The notes under the pieces are model-generated. The model searched no databases, was not told the DNA's origin, and worked only from the letters and a program-made list of their open reading frames with translations. From contig JBAXWB010000037.1 in the NCBI GenBank assembly GCA_037128595.1, forward strand, positions 1-40,521: a stretch of DNA of 40,521 bases. Direction: 5' to 3'. How positions within the stretch are numbered: the first letter of the stretch is position 1; each line of letters starts with the position of its first letter. The stretch comes from a bacterium (lineage in GTDB: Bacteria; Verrucomicrobiota; Kiritimatiellia; CAIKKV01; CAITUY01). A program made the position numbers and the translations under genes. Positions 1 through 9,526 of the stretch are shown here, in pieces.

Positions 1-2398
1 GATCCCATTTGTCCTTGCCAGGAAAGATGATCGGGTTGGCGGGATGGCGTTGCCAGTTGGTGATGCCATCCTTGCTGCGGGCGAGGCAGATCCGCGCCGT
101 GGGCTCATCCTGGAAGCCGATGTAAAACATCACATACCAGTCGCCGACTTTCTCGACCTGACAGGCCGTGACCTTATGCTTCTCCCACGGATTCTTAGGT
201 TCGGCGGAGAAGATCGGGTTGCCCTCATGCTTCTTCCATGTCAAACCGTCCGGGCTGGTCGCGTAACCGATGGCGTTCGGCTCGTTTTGTTCACCGCCTG
301 AATACCACATGCGAAACTGCTTAGCCGCTTCATCCCAGAGTACCGACGGACACATGACGGCAATGTTCTTTTCCCAGGGTTGATCGGCGGACAGCACCGG
401 TTGGTCGCTCATGCGTTTCCACGTTACACCGTCGGAACTGGTAGCGTAGCCGATCCATGAGCGGCCCTTGGCCTGGCCGGTATACCACATGTGATACCCA
501 TCGCCGCGCTTCAGAACATAGGGCCGGTTGATGTCGTTCTCCCACCCCGTTTCCGGCCGCGGGCCGAACACGGCCTGCGGCGGCTCGCTCCAGTGGATGC
601 CGTCCTTGCTCTCGACCAGCGCAATGGATTTCTTGGGGCGCCACGAAAGCCACATCCGGTAGGTGTCGCCTTCTTTTAAGACTGAAATGTCGAAGCACGT
701 CCCGTATTTTCCACCCATCACCGGATTGCCCTCGAACTTCTTCCAGCCACCCGATGTTTCATGTTGCGGGGCATCGGATTTTATAAGCGGCGCACGTGGA
801 GTGTCTGCCGAACTCACCAATTTCCTTTGAAGCACGCCGGTCATCTTCGCCAGCGTATCAGAAGCTGCGATTTCTTTACCGTCGGCCAATACCCTGAGGC
901 CTTTTCCCCTGTTATACCGCTCGCCGGTCTTGTCGTAGAAAATGGTCAGCAGGTACCCGTGGTAGGGTACACGATCCAGGCAGAAGTAGTCCCACGTACC
1001 GACCGGCACGAGCGGATTGACCTCCACCGTATCGTCGGCCCTCGGACGCAGTCCGATCAAGCCGCTAATGACCAGATCGCAGTAGGTTGAATGGTTGTAA
1101 TCTTTGCCTCGTTCTTCGCCGCCTTTTCCGGCATCCCACGTGCCGTTTTTCCACGTCTTCAGCCGCGTCCGGGAAATCCAGTCGCCGGTGGCCGGATTGA
1201 GGTTCTCGTCAATCCACGGCACAACCGTGCCATCGTCACGCTTGAGGCGCTGCGATTTGGCATAGATTTTCAGGAGATCGAAGTAGTCCTTCCTGCCGAC
1301 AACGTCCTGCGTGTAGTTGTTCAGCAGGTTGGCCATCCCTGTCAATGTGATCGCGGTTGAAAACGGCCAGCTTGGCCCATTCCACTGGCACTCGTGGCCC
1401 GCGTACGACAGCGCGAACCTGGGATGACGCTGCTCGGCGGTGGTCGGACCAAACGGGGCATGGAATCCTTGCGGATCCATGATTTGTTTCCACGCAACCG
1501 ACTTGTCGGCATCGGGAAGATTGAAATACCACGGCGTGAAACCGTGCAGTTCGCGGACGTCGGACAGCTTCGCGTTCCCGCCGCGGGGCAGGACCTTGAA
1601 GAATTGCGCCGCCGGATCCCACAGTTTATCCTGGGTCAACCGCTTGATCGCCTCCGCCTTGGCGCGGAAACGCTCCGCGACCTCTTTCTGCCCCGCCCGG
1701 TCTGCGATCCGGGCGATCGCCAACGCGTCGCCGTACATGTAACTGTTGATCGTGGCGCGGTAGCCGTTGCCGCCGATGGAGACCTCCATGCCGTCGAAGT
1801 TATCGGTCTGCCAGAAAAGGCCATTGGGGTCGAGCTTGGCTTTTTCCCATTCCCCGTAGTTCCGGACCAGGTCGGGCAACAACTCCTTCGCCATCCGGTC
1901 GTCGCCGGTGACTTGCAGGCGCGCCCAGATCGAATCCGCAACCCAGAAACTGTAACGCCGCGGGTCGCCGCCGCCGTGGAACCAGAACCGCGTATAGTCG
2001 TCAAGATACTTCGGATCCGCCAGCCAGCGGCCTTCATACAGGTGGTGGCCGGCGGCACAATTGATCGAGTTGAATTTCCCCGCCCAGCCGACATTCGGCA
2101 GAAACTCGTCCACAATATAACCGGCAGGCGTCTGTTTGATATGTTTCCGATACGTCCACCAGCGGAAGTAATACGCCGTCTGGATCTCCTCATCCGGGCA
2201 ATCGAGCAGCGGAATGTTATCCTTCAGGAAGTCCCAAGCCAGGGCATTCGGGAAGGCGTTTTTGTATCGTTCGCCGTCATTCCGGGCAAAGTCCTCGGCG
2301 TAGTGCCGGAACGTCTCGGTCTTGAGTACGGATGCGTGCGTAAGAAAGGCGGGCCCGAAAACCAGGGCCGCCACGAGTATGTGTTTTGTTTTTTTCAT
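1..2398 (-). CDS. Secreted MGH1-like glycoside hydrolase fused to a GH43/GH130-like beta-propeller (3' end beyond window)
   Basis: Reading the minus strand from the ATG at 2398 gives about 799 codons with no stop before the window edge, so the gene is 3'-truncated here. The start follows AAGGAACACGAA (Shine-Dalgarno AAGGA) and a signal peptide (MKKTKHILVAALVFGPAFL). Residues about 30-480 resemble the (alpha/alpha)-toroid MGH1-like/GH63-like hydrolases, with blocks such as ECQWNGPSWPFSTA, DYNHSTYCDL and SGLIGLRPRADDTVEVNPL. From about residue 550 a repeated propeller pattern appears (MWYTGQAKGRSWIGYATSSDG, then MWYSGGEQ, then IGYATSPDG), as in GH43/GH130-type five-bladed propellers. Family knowledge suggests two glycosidase domains in one exported chain, but the substrate is unknown. 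It lies 35 bp after the GH2 gene and is probably in its operon. The family assignment comes from motif recognition only. Confidence 0.82.
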   Translation of the reverse strand, partial: MKKTKHILVAALVFGPAFLTHASVLKTETFRHYAEDFARNDGERYKNAFPNALAWDFLKDNIPLLDCPDEEIQTAYYFRWWTYRKHIKQTPAGYIVDEFLPNVGWAGKFNSINCAAGHHLYEGRWLADPKYLDDYTRFWFHGGGDPRRYSFWVADSIWARLQVTGDDRMAKELLPDLVRNYGEWEKAKLDPNGLFWQTDNFDGMEVSIGGNGYRATINSYMYGDALAIARIADRAGQKEVAERFRAKAEAIKRLTQDKLWDPAAQFFKVLPRGGNAKLSDVRELHGFTPWYFNLPDADKSVAWKQIMDPQGFHAPFGPTTAEQRHPRFALSYAGHECQWNGPSWPFSTAITLTGMANLLNNYTQDVVGRKDYFDLLKIYAKSQRLKRDDGTVVPWIDENLNPATGDWISRTRLKTWKNGTWDAGKGGEERGKDYNHSTYCDLVISGLIGLRPRADDTVEVNPLVPVGTWDYFCLDRVPYHGYLLTIFYDKTGERYNRGKGLRVLADGKEIAASDTLAKMTGVLQRKLVSSADTPRAPLIKSDAPQHETSGGWKKFEGNPVMGGKYGTCFDISVLKEGDTYRMWLSWRPKKSIALVESKDGIHWSEPPQAVFGPRPETGWENDINRPYVLKRGDGYHMWYTGQAKGRSWIGYATSSDGVTWKRMSDQPVLSADQPWEKNIAVMCPSVLWDEAAKQFRMWYSGGEQNEPNAIGYATSPDGLTWKKHEGNPIFSAEPKNPWEKHKVTACQVEKVGDWYVMFYIGFQDEPTARICLARSKDGITNWQRHPANPIIFPGKDKWD

Positions 2399-2433
2399 TT
2401 CGTGTTCCTTATAATTTGAGTGTTGTATGTGGT

Positions 2434-5028
2434 TTATGGTTTCCCGATCTTCCCTGAGACTTCCACTTCACGGTGGCTCGGCCAAACCCCATCGGGCAGT
2501 CCGGTGTAAAGAACGCGCAGGAATCTGGCGCGGGGATTCGTCTCAAGAGGAATGGCCCACACCTGGTCTGAGGATGTCCGGGCAGACTGATCGGACGCCA
2601 CCCGCCAGAGTTCGCCGTCCTCGGAGACTTCCACGCGGAAGCGGTAATTGACGGCCTTCTCGAAAGTGATCCTGACTTGCGAAACAAAGTAGAAATTTTC
2701 CAAGTCCACACGCCACCAGGCGGGCAAGGAGTTGCCAGCGGCGCACCAGCGGGTGTCCGGGTCTCCGTCGTTACCATGGCGGGCGGGATTCTTTTCCTCC
2801 TCGCTGCTGGCCGAAGTCGGCCGGCTGAGGGCAAGATTCACGGGGTTCGCGCCACGCATCTCGTCGCTCGGCGGTTCAGTAAGAGGGCCGGGATAGGGCC
2901 GCACGCGGCACGCCTGGCTCCTCCCCGCGTCCCAGGCAGGGGTTCCGGTCGTGGTTAGGGTGAGGGTGGCGTCCTCAAGCCCCGGTGAGGAGGCGCGGAT
3001 CAGCGTGGCACCCCCGTGGTAAGAGCGGAACTCCATGGCGGCCAGACCCTCGCGAATATCAATGTCGGTGTTGTTCCGGAAAGTGATCGAACGCCCGGTG
3101 GGGAACTCGCCGGGACCTGAGACGACCTCCAGCGTCACCGGCGGACTGTTGTTGATGGGTTTGCCGCCCGCATCTAGCACGGAGACGATCAGTTGGCAGT
3201 CCTCGGTGCCGTCATTGGAAAACGTGGTGCGGTCGGCTTCCAGTTTGAGTTTGGCGGGCGTGCCGGCCATGGGCCATGGCGGCGGGGCAATGCCGAGGTA
3301 GGCATTGCGATACCAATACCAGGCGCGCAGCGGCAGGCGGAAATGATCGATCATCCCCATGCGGCCCATGTCACCGGCGATGCTGCCGTGGTGGAAGGCA
3401 CACCACAGGGCTTCGCCGGAACGCCATTCAGGCTTCTCACCCTTGGTCTCACCCCAGCAAGGGTCGTAGATGCCGGGACGGTTGTCCACACGGCTGCCAT
3501 ACTCAGACACCACGCTGGGGATGCCGGGATTCGGAAATTTGGCGCCGTCGCCGTTATAGCTGGCGACATCGCCGATTTTGTCAAAGCCGCCGCGCTGTGC
3601 GCCGCCGACGGTTGCGGGGCGGGTCGGGTCCAGTTCATGGCTGAGTTTGATCATCTCCGACGCCAGAGCGAGGGCACGCTTGGTCTCAACGGTGAAAAAC
3701 GGTTCGTTCGACATGCTCCAGATGATGACCGACGGATGGTTGCGTGCATCGAGGATCATCTCCTTGAGTCCGCGTTTGGCGTTTTCCTCGAATGGCAACC
3801 AATGCTCCTTGCCGGGCGGATAGGCACTGCTGTTCCAATAGCCCTCACCACGGAAGCCGCCCATTCCCCAGAAACAGTATTCCGACCAGAACAAAACCCC
3901 CAGTTCGTCGCAGGCCTCCAGGAACGCCGGATCGTGCGGGTAGTGCGAGCCGCGGATGAAATTCATCCCGGCTTCCTTGATCAACTTCACATCGCGCCGA
4001 TGCCCGGTGTTGCATACGGCATCGCCCCAACCGGCATGATCCTGGTGCGCGTTGGCCCCGCGCAAACGCAAGGGCTCGCCATTGAGGAAGAATCCCTTGT
4101 CAGCCGTAAACTTGAACCAGCGAAGACCGGTTCTGACCGTGGTTTCATCCACCGTCTTTCCGTTCCCCACCACAGCCACTCTCACGGAATAACAGGACGG
4201 ATGATCGGGATGCCAAAGCAGGGGTTTTTCGACCACCATTTCCGGGCTGTCAACCGTCACCGTCTGGCCGGCCGCAAGCGAACGATTTTCAGTCGCCGTC
4301 CGGGCCACCACCGTGGTGCCATCGGGCGCCACAAGCATCGCCCTAACGGCACATACGCGTGGTGACTTGCCCTCGTTGCTGAGTGTGACAGTCACTTTGA
4401 CGAGTGCCCTATCCCTGGATACTTCCGGAGTGATCACCAAGACCCCGTTGCGCGGAATATGCAGCAGATCCGTGACCACCAGCTGGACATCCCGGTAGAT
4501 GCCGCCGCAAAACACATGCTCGCCGGCCCGTGGCGGCAGGACCGGATCCCACCGGTTATCCACCCGCACGGCCAGCAGGTTCTCGCCGGTCCTGACCTGC
4601 GATGTTAGATCGACATCAAATCCGGTGTAACCGCCGTCATGCGTGCCAACCAGCACGCCGTTGAGGTAAACTGAGGTATGCTGGAACGAGCCCTCGAATT
4701 CGAGGCGGACCTGCTTCCCGGTCCAGCTTGACGGAACCGTGAAATGCTTCCGGTACCAGCCCTCGCCCACATAGAACGTGGAGGCCCGGAAATAAGGAAT
4801 GCTGAACGAATGCGGCAACCCGATGGGTTCCCATGCGGAATCATCAAGCGACAGCCTTTCCCCGTCCTTCTTCACTCCCAGACGGAAGAGGAAATCGCGG
4901 TTGAAATTGATCACCTGACGAATCGATGCCGGATCCTTCGCGGGCAATGCCGGACCCTGGGCGGCATTACAAGTCAGACTTGATCCGATGAGGAGAAGCA
5001 TAGTCCATATACCTGATGTTCTTGTCAT
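2434..5028 (-). CDS. Secreted GH2 beta-galactosidase/glucuronidase-type enzyme with C-terminal F5/8 (CBM32-like) module
   Basis: The protein has 864 residues from the chosen start. An upstream in-frame ATG at 5061 has no ribosome site, while the ATG at 5028 follows GGAA with 8 nt spacing and opens directly into a signal peptide (MTRTSGIWTMLLLIGSSLTC). Counting from the 5061 ATG, the order is a jelly-roll sugar-binding domain (about 55-200), an Ig-like domain (205-312), a TIM barrel (315-570), a further Ig/invasin-like domain (605-715) and an F5/8 type C module (739-875). The acid/base glutamate is E453 in IIWSMSNEP and the nucleophile is E520 in IPSVVSEYGS, so the enzyme should be active. GH2 covers beta-galactosidase, glucuronidase and related exo-activities, and the sequence alone does not choose among them. 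It sits 40 bp downstream of the GH95 gene, consistent with one transcript. Confidence 0.93.
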   Translation of the reverse strand: MTRTSGIWTMLLLIGSSLTCNAAQGPALPAKDPASIRQVINFNRDFLFRLGVKKDGERLSLDDSAWEPIGLPHSFSIPYFRASTFYVGEGWYRKHFTVPSSWTGKQVRLEFEGSFQHTSVYLNGVLVGTHDGGYTGFDVDLTSQVRTGENLLAVRVDNRWDPVLPPRAGEHVFCGGIYRDVQLVVTDLLHIPRNGVLVITPEVSRDRALVKVTVTLSNEGKSPRVCAVRAMLVAPDGTTVVARTATENRSLAAGQTVTVDSPEMVVEKPLLWHPDHPSCYSVRVAVVGNGKTVDETTVRTGLRWFKFTADKGFFLNGEPLRLRGANAHQDHAGWGDAVCNTGHRRDVKLIKEAGMNFIRGSHYPHDPAFLEACDELGVLFWSEYCFWGMGGFRGEGYWNSSAYPPGKEHWLPFEENAKRGLKEMILDARNHPSVIIWSMSNEPFFTVETKRALALASEMIKLSHELDPTRPATVGGAQRGGFDKIGDVASYNGDGAKFPNPGIPSVVSEYGSRVDNRPGIYDPCWGETKGEKPEWRSGEALWCAFHHGSIAGDMGRMGMIDHFRLPLRAWYWYRNAYLGIAPPPWPMAGTPAKLKLEADRTTFSNDGTEDCQLIVSVLDAGGKPINNSPPVTLEVVSGPGEFPTGRSITFRNNTDIDIREGLAAMEFRSYHGGATLIRASSPGLEDATLTLTTTGTPAWDAGRSQACRVRPYPGPLTEPPSDEMRGANPVNLALSRPTSASSEEEKNPARHGNDGDPDTRWCAAGNSLPAWWRVDLENFYFVSQVRITFEKAVNYRFRVEVSEDGELWRVASDQSARTSSDQVWAIPLETNPRARFLRVLYTGLPDGVWPSHREVEVSGKIGKP

Positions 5029-5036
5029 TGCGATAT

Positions 5037-5040
5037 TTCC
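5037..5040 (-). promoter_or_regulatory. Ribosome binding site deciding the GH2 start
   Basis: GGAA lies 8 nt before the ATG at 5028 on the minus strand. The alternative ATG at 5061 has no purine-rich box upstream, and its extra 11 residues would put polar sequence in front of an otherwise typical signal peptide. Confidence 0.55.
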
Positions 5041-5068
5041 ATGCCAGCGTTCAATTTTCATTGATGTT

Positions 5069-7306
5069 TCACTTGCGTGACAGGTCGCCGCCGAGGCGGA
5101 GCACAGTCCCTGGCTTCATCTTCAGCTCCACAGTTTTTTCACCATAGCGTACCTGGCAGGCCTTGCCGGTTAGACTGCGCAGCGCCACCGAGGTCAGCTT
5201 GCCGTCCGCCCACGCCATGTCCACCTCGAAGCCGCCACGGGCACGCAGGCCCGTGACGCTTCCCGTGGGCCACGCCTTGGGCAAGGCGGGAAGCAGGTGC
5301 ACCTCACCCGCCTGGCTCTGGAGCAGCATCTCGCACACCCCTGCCGTGGCACCGAAGTTGCCATCGATCTGGAAGGGCGGACACGAGTCGAACAGGTTAG
5401 GCATGATGTTGTTCTTCAAGAGTTCAGAATACATCTTGTACGAATGGTCGCCATCCAACAGCCGCGCCCAGAAACTGATTTTCCACGCCTTGCTCCAGCC
5501 GGTGCCGGAGTCACCGCGGGCATTGAGCGACACCTTGGCAGCAGCGGCCAGTGCTGGTGTTTGGGTCGGCGAGATCTGACGGCCCGGATGCAGGGCAAAC
5601 AGATGCGACACGTGGCGGTGGGTATTCTTAGGGTCATCGCGGTCGACCATCCATTCCTGCAACTGGCCCCACTTGCCGATCTTCGGGACTAACAGCCTGT
5701 CGCGCAGGGCGGTGAGTTTCAGGCGATACTCGAAGTCCACGCCGAGCGCTTGCGAGGCTTCGATGGTGTTGTTGAAGAGATCCCAGACGATCTCCTGGTC
5801 GAACGACACGCCGTCTTCACGCGGCCCCTGCTCGGGTGAAAATCCCATGGGCGCCACCAGGGTGCCGTCGGGCAGAGCTTTGAGGCGGTCCTCCCAGAAC
5901 TCGCACACTTCCTTCATCACCGGATAGGCCACAGTCTTGAGATAGGTCTTGTCACCCCCAAAGGCATAGTGCTCCCACAGATGCTGGCAATACCAGGCGC
6001 TGCCGGGCGTGTTCCATTCCCAACTCGATCCGCCGAAGATGTTATTCTCGGTCTGCACGGTCCACCCGCGCTTGGATTTGAAATGGGCCGACGTCTGCTC
6101 GGTGCGCACCTCGCGCAGACTGAAGATATAGTTGAGCAGCGGTTCGGCGCACTCCGGCAGGTTGGCGGTCTCGGCCAGCCAGTAATTCATCTGGATGTTG
6201 ATGTTGGAGTGATAGTCGCAGCGCCACGGCGGCTTGTTGCTGTTATTCCAAAGCCCCTGCAGATTGGCCGGTAAGGCGCCGTGCGACGAACTGATGAGCA
6301 GATACCTGCCATATTGGAACAACAGGTTCTCCAATTCCGGATCCTGCGCGTTGGCTTGCTTGTACGCGGCTAGCCGCTTGGGGGTCGACAGGGCTGCGAT
6401 GGCGACCGCCGTCTTGCCGTTGTCCAGGCGGACCCGGTTGAACAGCGCCTGATACTCCTTGACGTGCGCGGCCAGCAACTCGGTGTAGGGACGTTTTGCC
6501 GCCTTGTCAAGTTGCTCAGTCACCAGGCGGTGTGGCGCCTCACCGGTCCTCCAGCCTTTGCTGCGCTGGTTGAGGTAGTCCGTGCCGGCACCCACGATGA
6601 GCGTCAGGCTCGTGACGTTCTGGAACGCGATGCCCGCAGGTGTCGCGGTTAGCGTGCCGCCCTCGTTGAGAACCAGAATCTGTGATTCATACTGCAGACC
6701 GTTCTTCAACTTGCCCGCCGCTGTGAGCCTGTGAGGCGCGATGATGGGGCTGGCATTGTGCGCATCCTGGATGGTGAGGGTGCCGGAGTGGCTGCCCGGC
6801 TTGTCGGCGGTGAAGCGAAACACCATGACCTGGTCGGGAAAGCTGGCAAACGACTCGCGCCGATAGGTCACCCCATCGCTGACATAACTCACCGCATGTA
6901 CCGCCCGGCTGATGTCCAGTTCGCGGCGGTAATTTTCAGCGGGCTTGGCCAGCGGCAGTGCCACCCCGAACCCGCCGAGATTCTGATACATGCCCGAGTC
7001 CTTTTCGTCACCCTCCCACAGGCTGGACTCGTTGAGTTGAACATTCTCCCTCTCGGCCGCGCCGAAGATCATCGCGCCCAAGCGACCGTTGCCGATCGGT
7101 AGCGCTTCCGGCTCCCAATTCGTAGCCGGGCGGTCATACCACATGACCTGGTTGGGTTGCGTGGCGGGCTGGACTGCCTGGCCAAACGCCAGCGGTGCCA
7201 TTAACATCGCGACCATTCCACAAAATCGGGCATATTGTATATTCATGCAGAACACTTTGCTTGCCGGTGCCACTATGATCTGGCTCGTTTTGATTTGATT
7301 CCTCAT
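5069..7306 (-). CDS. GH95 alpha-L-fucosidase (or alpha-L-galactosidase), exported
   Basis: This 745-residue protein has a GH95 N-terminal signature (WYDRPA, then [16 protein letters not shown] and VQLNESSLW, residues 56-97). The catalytic asparagine motif [11 protein letters not shown] is at 366-376 (N368 and N370, matching the N-x-N pair of AfcA), [13 protein letters not shown] is near 563-575, and [12 protein letters not shown] carries D648, matching the catalytic aspartate. GH95 enzymes invert alpha-1,2-fucosyl linkages, and some members act on L-galactose. The start at 7306 follows AAGGA with long spacing. A hydrophobic stretch at residues 25-43 ([19 protein letters not shown]) looks like a signal peptide behind a 20-residue extension, so initiation at M21 is possible, but it has no ribosome site. 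The protein is slightly shorter than typical GH95 members but has all core motifs. It is first in the 7306 to <1 gene group. Confidence 0.94.
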   Translation of the reverse strand: MRNQIKTSQIIVAPASKVFCMNIQYARFCGMVAMLMAPLAFGQAVQPATQPNQVMWYDRPATNWEPEALPIGNGRLGAMIFGAAERENVQLNESSLWEGDEKDSGMYQNLGGFGVALPLAKPAENYRRELDISRAVHAVSYVSDGVTYRRESFASFPDQVMVFRFTADKPGSHSGTLTIQDAHNASPIIAPHRLTAAGKLKNGLQYESQILVLNEGGTLTATPAGIAFQNVTSLTLIVGAGTDYLNQRSKGWRTGEAPHRLVTEQLDKAAKRPYTELLAAHVKEYQALFNRVRLDNGKTAVAIAALSTPKRLAAYKQANAQDPELENLLFQYGRYLLISSSHGALPANLQGLWNNSNKPPWRCDYHSNINIQMNYWLAETANLPECAEPLLNYIFSLREVRTEQTSAHFKSKRGWTVQTENNIFGGSSWEWNTPGSAWYCQHLWEHYAFGGDKTYLKTVAYPVMKEVCEFWEDRLKALPDGTLVAPMGFSPEQGPREDGVSFDQEIVWDLFNNTIEASQALGVDFEYRLKLTALRDRLLVPKIGKWGQLQEWMVDRDDPKNTHRHVSHLFALHPGRQISPTQTPALAAAAKVSLNARGDSGTGWSKAWKISFWARLLDGDHSYKMYSELLKNNIMPNLFDSCPPFQIDGNFGATAGVCEMLLQSQAGEVHLLPALPKAWPTGSVTGLRARGGFEVDMAWADGKLTSVALRSLTGKACQVRYGEKTVELKMKPGTVLRLGGDLSRK

Positions 7307-7325
7307 TTTGTGTTTTTTCCTTTCA

Positions 7326-7354
7326 ATTACGATTAAGATTACGATTAGGATTTC
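7326..7354. repeat. Single arm of the ATTACG/ATTAAG/ATTAGG hexamer repeat family
   Basis: About 29 bp of GATTAC, GATTAAG and GATTAGG units precede the GH95 gene. The tract matches the right arm of the hairpin at 40350-40385 over its whole length. The partner arm is absent, so this is a half copy. It lies in the 131-bp gap between 7306 and 7438. Confidence 0.7.
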
Positions 7355-7370
7355 TTATTTCATGATATTT

Positions 7371-7388
7371 GGGGACACCATACTTATT
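7371..7388. repeat. GGGGACACC...TTATT motif, possible REP-type site
   Basis: GGGGACACCATACTTATT lies just downstream of the two-domain SGNH gene. From memory, this GGGGACACC motif recurs between genes in many PVC genomes. Only one copy is visible here and no transposase is nearby, so the call is weak. Confidence 0.25.
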
Positions 7389-7437
7389 CCCATCAGCGCC
7401 TGCATGTTTATGACCCACAAATTCTTTTGAAGATGCC

Positions 7438-9387
7438 TTACTTCATCAACTCCGCGAGTTTCGGGCCAATCGCATCGGCCCAGATCTGGTAGGCGGCGGC
7501 GGAGAGGTGGAGAAAGTCGGGCATGATCTCCTTGGTGAGGGAGCCGTCGGGCTGCAGGAATTTGTCGCCGATGTCGAGGAAGAAGATGTTCTTGCCGTCG
7601 TCGAGCTTGGCGATGATGGCGTTGACCTGCTTGCGCTTGTCGTTGGGGGCGCCGAGCTTGCCCGTCGGCCAGTCGCCGCGCGGGAAGATGGCGAGCAGGA
7701 GGATCTTGGCCTGCGGCTGTTTGGCACGAATCGTTTCGACGATGGCGGTGATGCCTTTGGCGATGTTTTCAGCGGGATCGCTACCGACGTTGTTGATGCC
7801 GATCAAGAGGACGACGGCCTTGGGCGTGATGCCGTCGAGTTCGCCGTTGGTGATGCGCCAGAGGACGTGCTGCGTGCGGTCGCCGGCGATGCCGAAGTTT
7901 GCGGGCTGGTAAGCACTGAAGGCTTTGTCCCAGATCATCTTATGGTTGCCCCAGAAGTCGGTGATGGAGTCGCCAAGGAACACGAGCTGTGCCTTGCCTT
8001 CCTTCGCGATGCCCACAAATTTTTCATGCGCGGCGGCAAAGCGGGCGTCCACTTTGCCATCAGGCCCGAATTTTTCGGCGGCGACATCCGGCGGCTGCGG
8101 CAGCAGTTTGACGGCCGGAACGGCGGGCTTGGCGGCGGGTCGCGGCAGGAGCGCGTCACATTTTTTCTGCAGCGCCCCGGCGATCAATTGGTAGCCCTCA
8201 CTCGACCAGTGGAGCGTGTCGCCGCAGGCGAGGTTGAGGTGATCCTTCAGCAGGGCGTAGAGATCCACGCTGTCCACCCCCTCCTCCTTCATGACTTTCT
8301 CAGCCAGCGTGTTGATCCGGATGACAATGGGATTGAGCTCGCCTAGGCCGGTGACCGGGCTGCCCTTCGCCGTGACCGGCGTCGTGGAGGCCCAGACCAG
8401 CTTGGCTTTCGGAGCACCCTTGCGGAACGCCTGGACCATGTTGCGCAGGACGGCCTCGATCTGCGCGTCCGAGACCTTGTCCGGCGACCAGCTCAGCGAA
8501 TGCAGCCCGTTGTTGAAGATGATGATGTCGAACGGTGCAGCCGCTGCGGCCGCCTCAAACGCGGCGGTCGGGAACCCGCCCACGCCGCCGACGAAATGGC
8601 ACCAGTTATAACAGTAGGCCTTGTCCTTCATGAGCGCGGAAAAGGGCTCCCCGTATCCATAGGAAATGGAGTCGCCATAATAGAGGATGCGCGGCAGCGG
8701 CTTGTCGATCTTTCCCGGCACCCGTATCAGCCAGCCCGGCCCGCCGATGTAGCCGTTCTTCAACGTGTCCGCCGACTCGCCCGGCAGGTAATACTTGGTG
8801 TCCGGCCCGTAAACCTTCAGGCTGAGTATTTCATAGCCTGAGAGCGCCTTCATACCCTTCCGGCCCGGCGTGCGCCCCACCCAGATCGGCGCGAGATTCG
8901 GCGAGATGCGCAGCAGATACTGCGGCCCGGCCGCATTGTTCTGATACTCCGCCACCACACCATCCCGCACGGCAAAGACGAACTTCCACACCCCATCTTT
9001 GGACCACCACGAAAAACGGTTCCCCTCATACGTGACGCCGTTCACCGTCGTCACCACTCCCCACTTGAACGCATCGACCGCGAACCCCGTATCGGAAACC
9101 CGCTGGTCCAGCAACTGCAGCGTGCGGCCATCTTCTATCGCACCGAAGCGGATTTCCATTGTGATCGTGAAGCAGGAGGGGTCCGTAATCGCGCTGTTGG
9201 GGATGGCGAACGCGCTCTCTCCGTCCATCATGACACGCCCGTCCACCCGCTCGACTCGCCCGGTTGTGGCCGCAAACGCATCCTTGGCCAAATCCCATAC
9301 CGGTACCGGCACCTTCGCCGGCTCGGCCGTCACCGTTCCCGCTCCCACCGCCATCATCACGCAAATCCCATATATCCAACTTTTCAT
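7438..9387 (-). CDS. Secreted protein with two SGNH/GDSL esterase domains
   Basis: This 649-residue protein has a signal peptide (MKSWIYGICVMMAVGAGTVTA). Residues about 30-205 form a beta-rich, lectin-like region with no clear match. SGNH domain 1 spans about 230-412, with nucleophile S240 in YYGDSIS, N292 or N293 in FNNGLHS, and the D390/H393 pair in DTLHWSSEGY. SGNH domain 2 spans about 455-648, with S474 in LGDSITDFWG, G-block NFGIAGD, N-block LIGINNVG and D624/H627 in DFLHLS. Both triads look intact. Domain 2 resembles PAF-acetylhydrolase-like deacetylases. In this neighbourhood it probably removes acyl groups from a polysaccharide. The start follows AAAGGGAT with 8 nt spacing. Repeat-bearing gaps of 131 and 139 bp separate it from its neighbours. 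Confidence 0.9.
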   Translation of the reverse strand: MKSWIYGICVMMAVGAGTVTAEPAKVPVPVWDLAKDAFAATTGRVERVDGRVMMDGESAFAIPNSAITDPSCFTITMEIRFGAIEDGRTLQLLDQRVSDTGFAVDAFKWGVVTTVNGVTYEGNRFSWWSKDGVWKFVFAVRDGVVAEYQNNAAGPQYLLRISPNLAPIWVGRTPGRKGMKALSGYEILSLKVYGPDTKYYLPGESADTLKNGYIGGPGWLIRVPGKIDKPLPRILYYGDSISYGYGEPFSALMKDKAYCYNWCHFVGGVGGFPTAAFEAAAAAAPFDIIIFNNGLHSLSWSPDKVSDAQIEAVLRNMVQAFRKGAPKAKLVWASTTPVTAKGSPVTGLGELNPIVIRINTLAEKVMKEEGVDSVDLYALLKDHLNLACGDTLHWSSEGYQLIAGALQKKCDALLPRPAAKPAVPAVKLLPQPPDVAAEKFGPDGKVDARFAAAHEKFVGIAKEGKAQLVFLGDSITDFWGNHKMIWDKAFSAYQPANFGIAGDRTQHVLWRITNGELDGITPKAVVLLIGINNVGSDPAENIAKGITAIVETIRAKQPQAKILLLAIFPRGDWPTGKLGAPNDKRKQVNAIIAKLDDGKNIFFLDIGDKFLQPDGSLTKEIMPDFLHLSAAAYQIWADAIGPKLAELMK

Positions 9388-9407
9388 CGTTCGATCCCTT
9401 TCATTAG

Positions 9408-9493
9408 CATCCCATAGAAATCCTAATCTTAATCTTAATCCTAATCTTAATCGTAATCCATTGTCCCCAAGAGGATTACGATTATGATTACGA
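9408..9493. repeat. Inverted hexamer-repeat element (hairpin)
   Basis: Left arm 9419-9459 is built from AATCCT, AATCTT and AATCGT units. Right arm 9473-9493 is its inverted counterpart, and they are separated by a 13-bp GC-richer loop. The outer end begins CATCCCATAGAAATCC, which recurs inverted at the outer end of the copy near 40396. That shows a discrete element rather than simple slippage. It fills most of the gap between the GH42 stop and the SGNH start and could fold in the mRNA. Confidence 0.8.
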
Positions 9494-9526
9494 GCCAGAA
9501 AAGTCTCTTAAGTACGCGTCATTTCA

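Noticed and set aside
1394-2419. Long plus-strand open frame of 341 codons
   Set aside because: It is antisense to the MGH1-like/propeller gene, which has signal peptide, ribosome site and recognisable motifs. The plus-strand translation shows no domain and is a high-GC shadow.
9419-9493. CRISPR array from the repeated AATC units
   Set aside because: Units are 6 bp and contiguous, without unique spacers; the structure is an inverted hairpin repeat.
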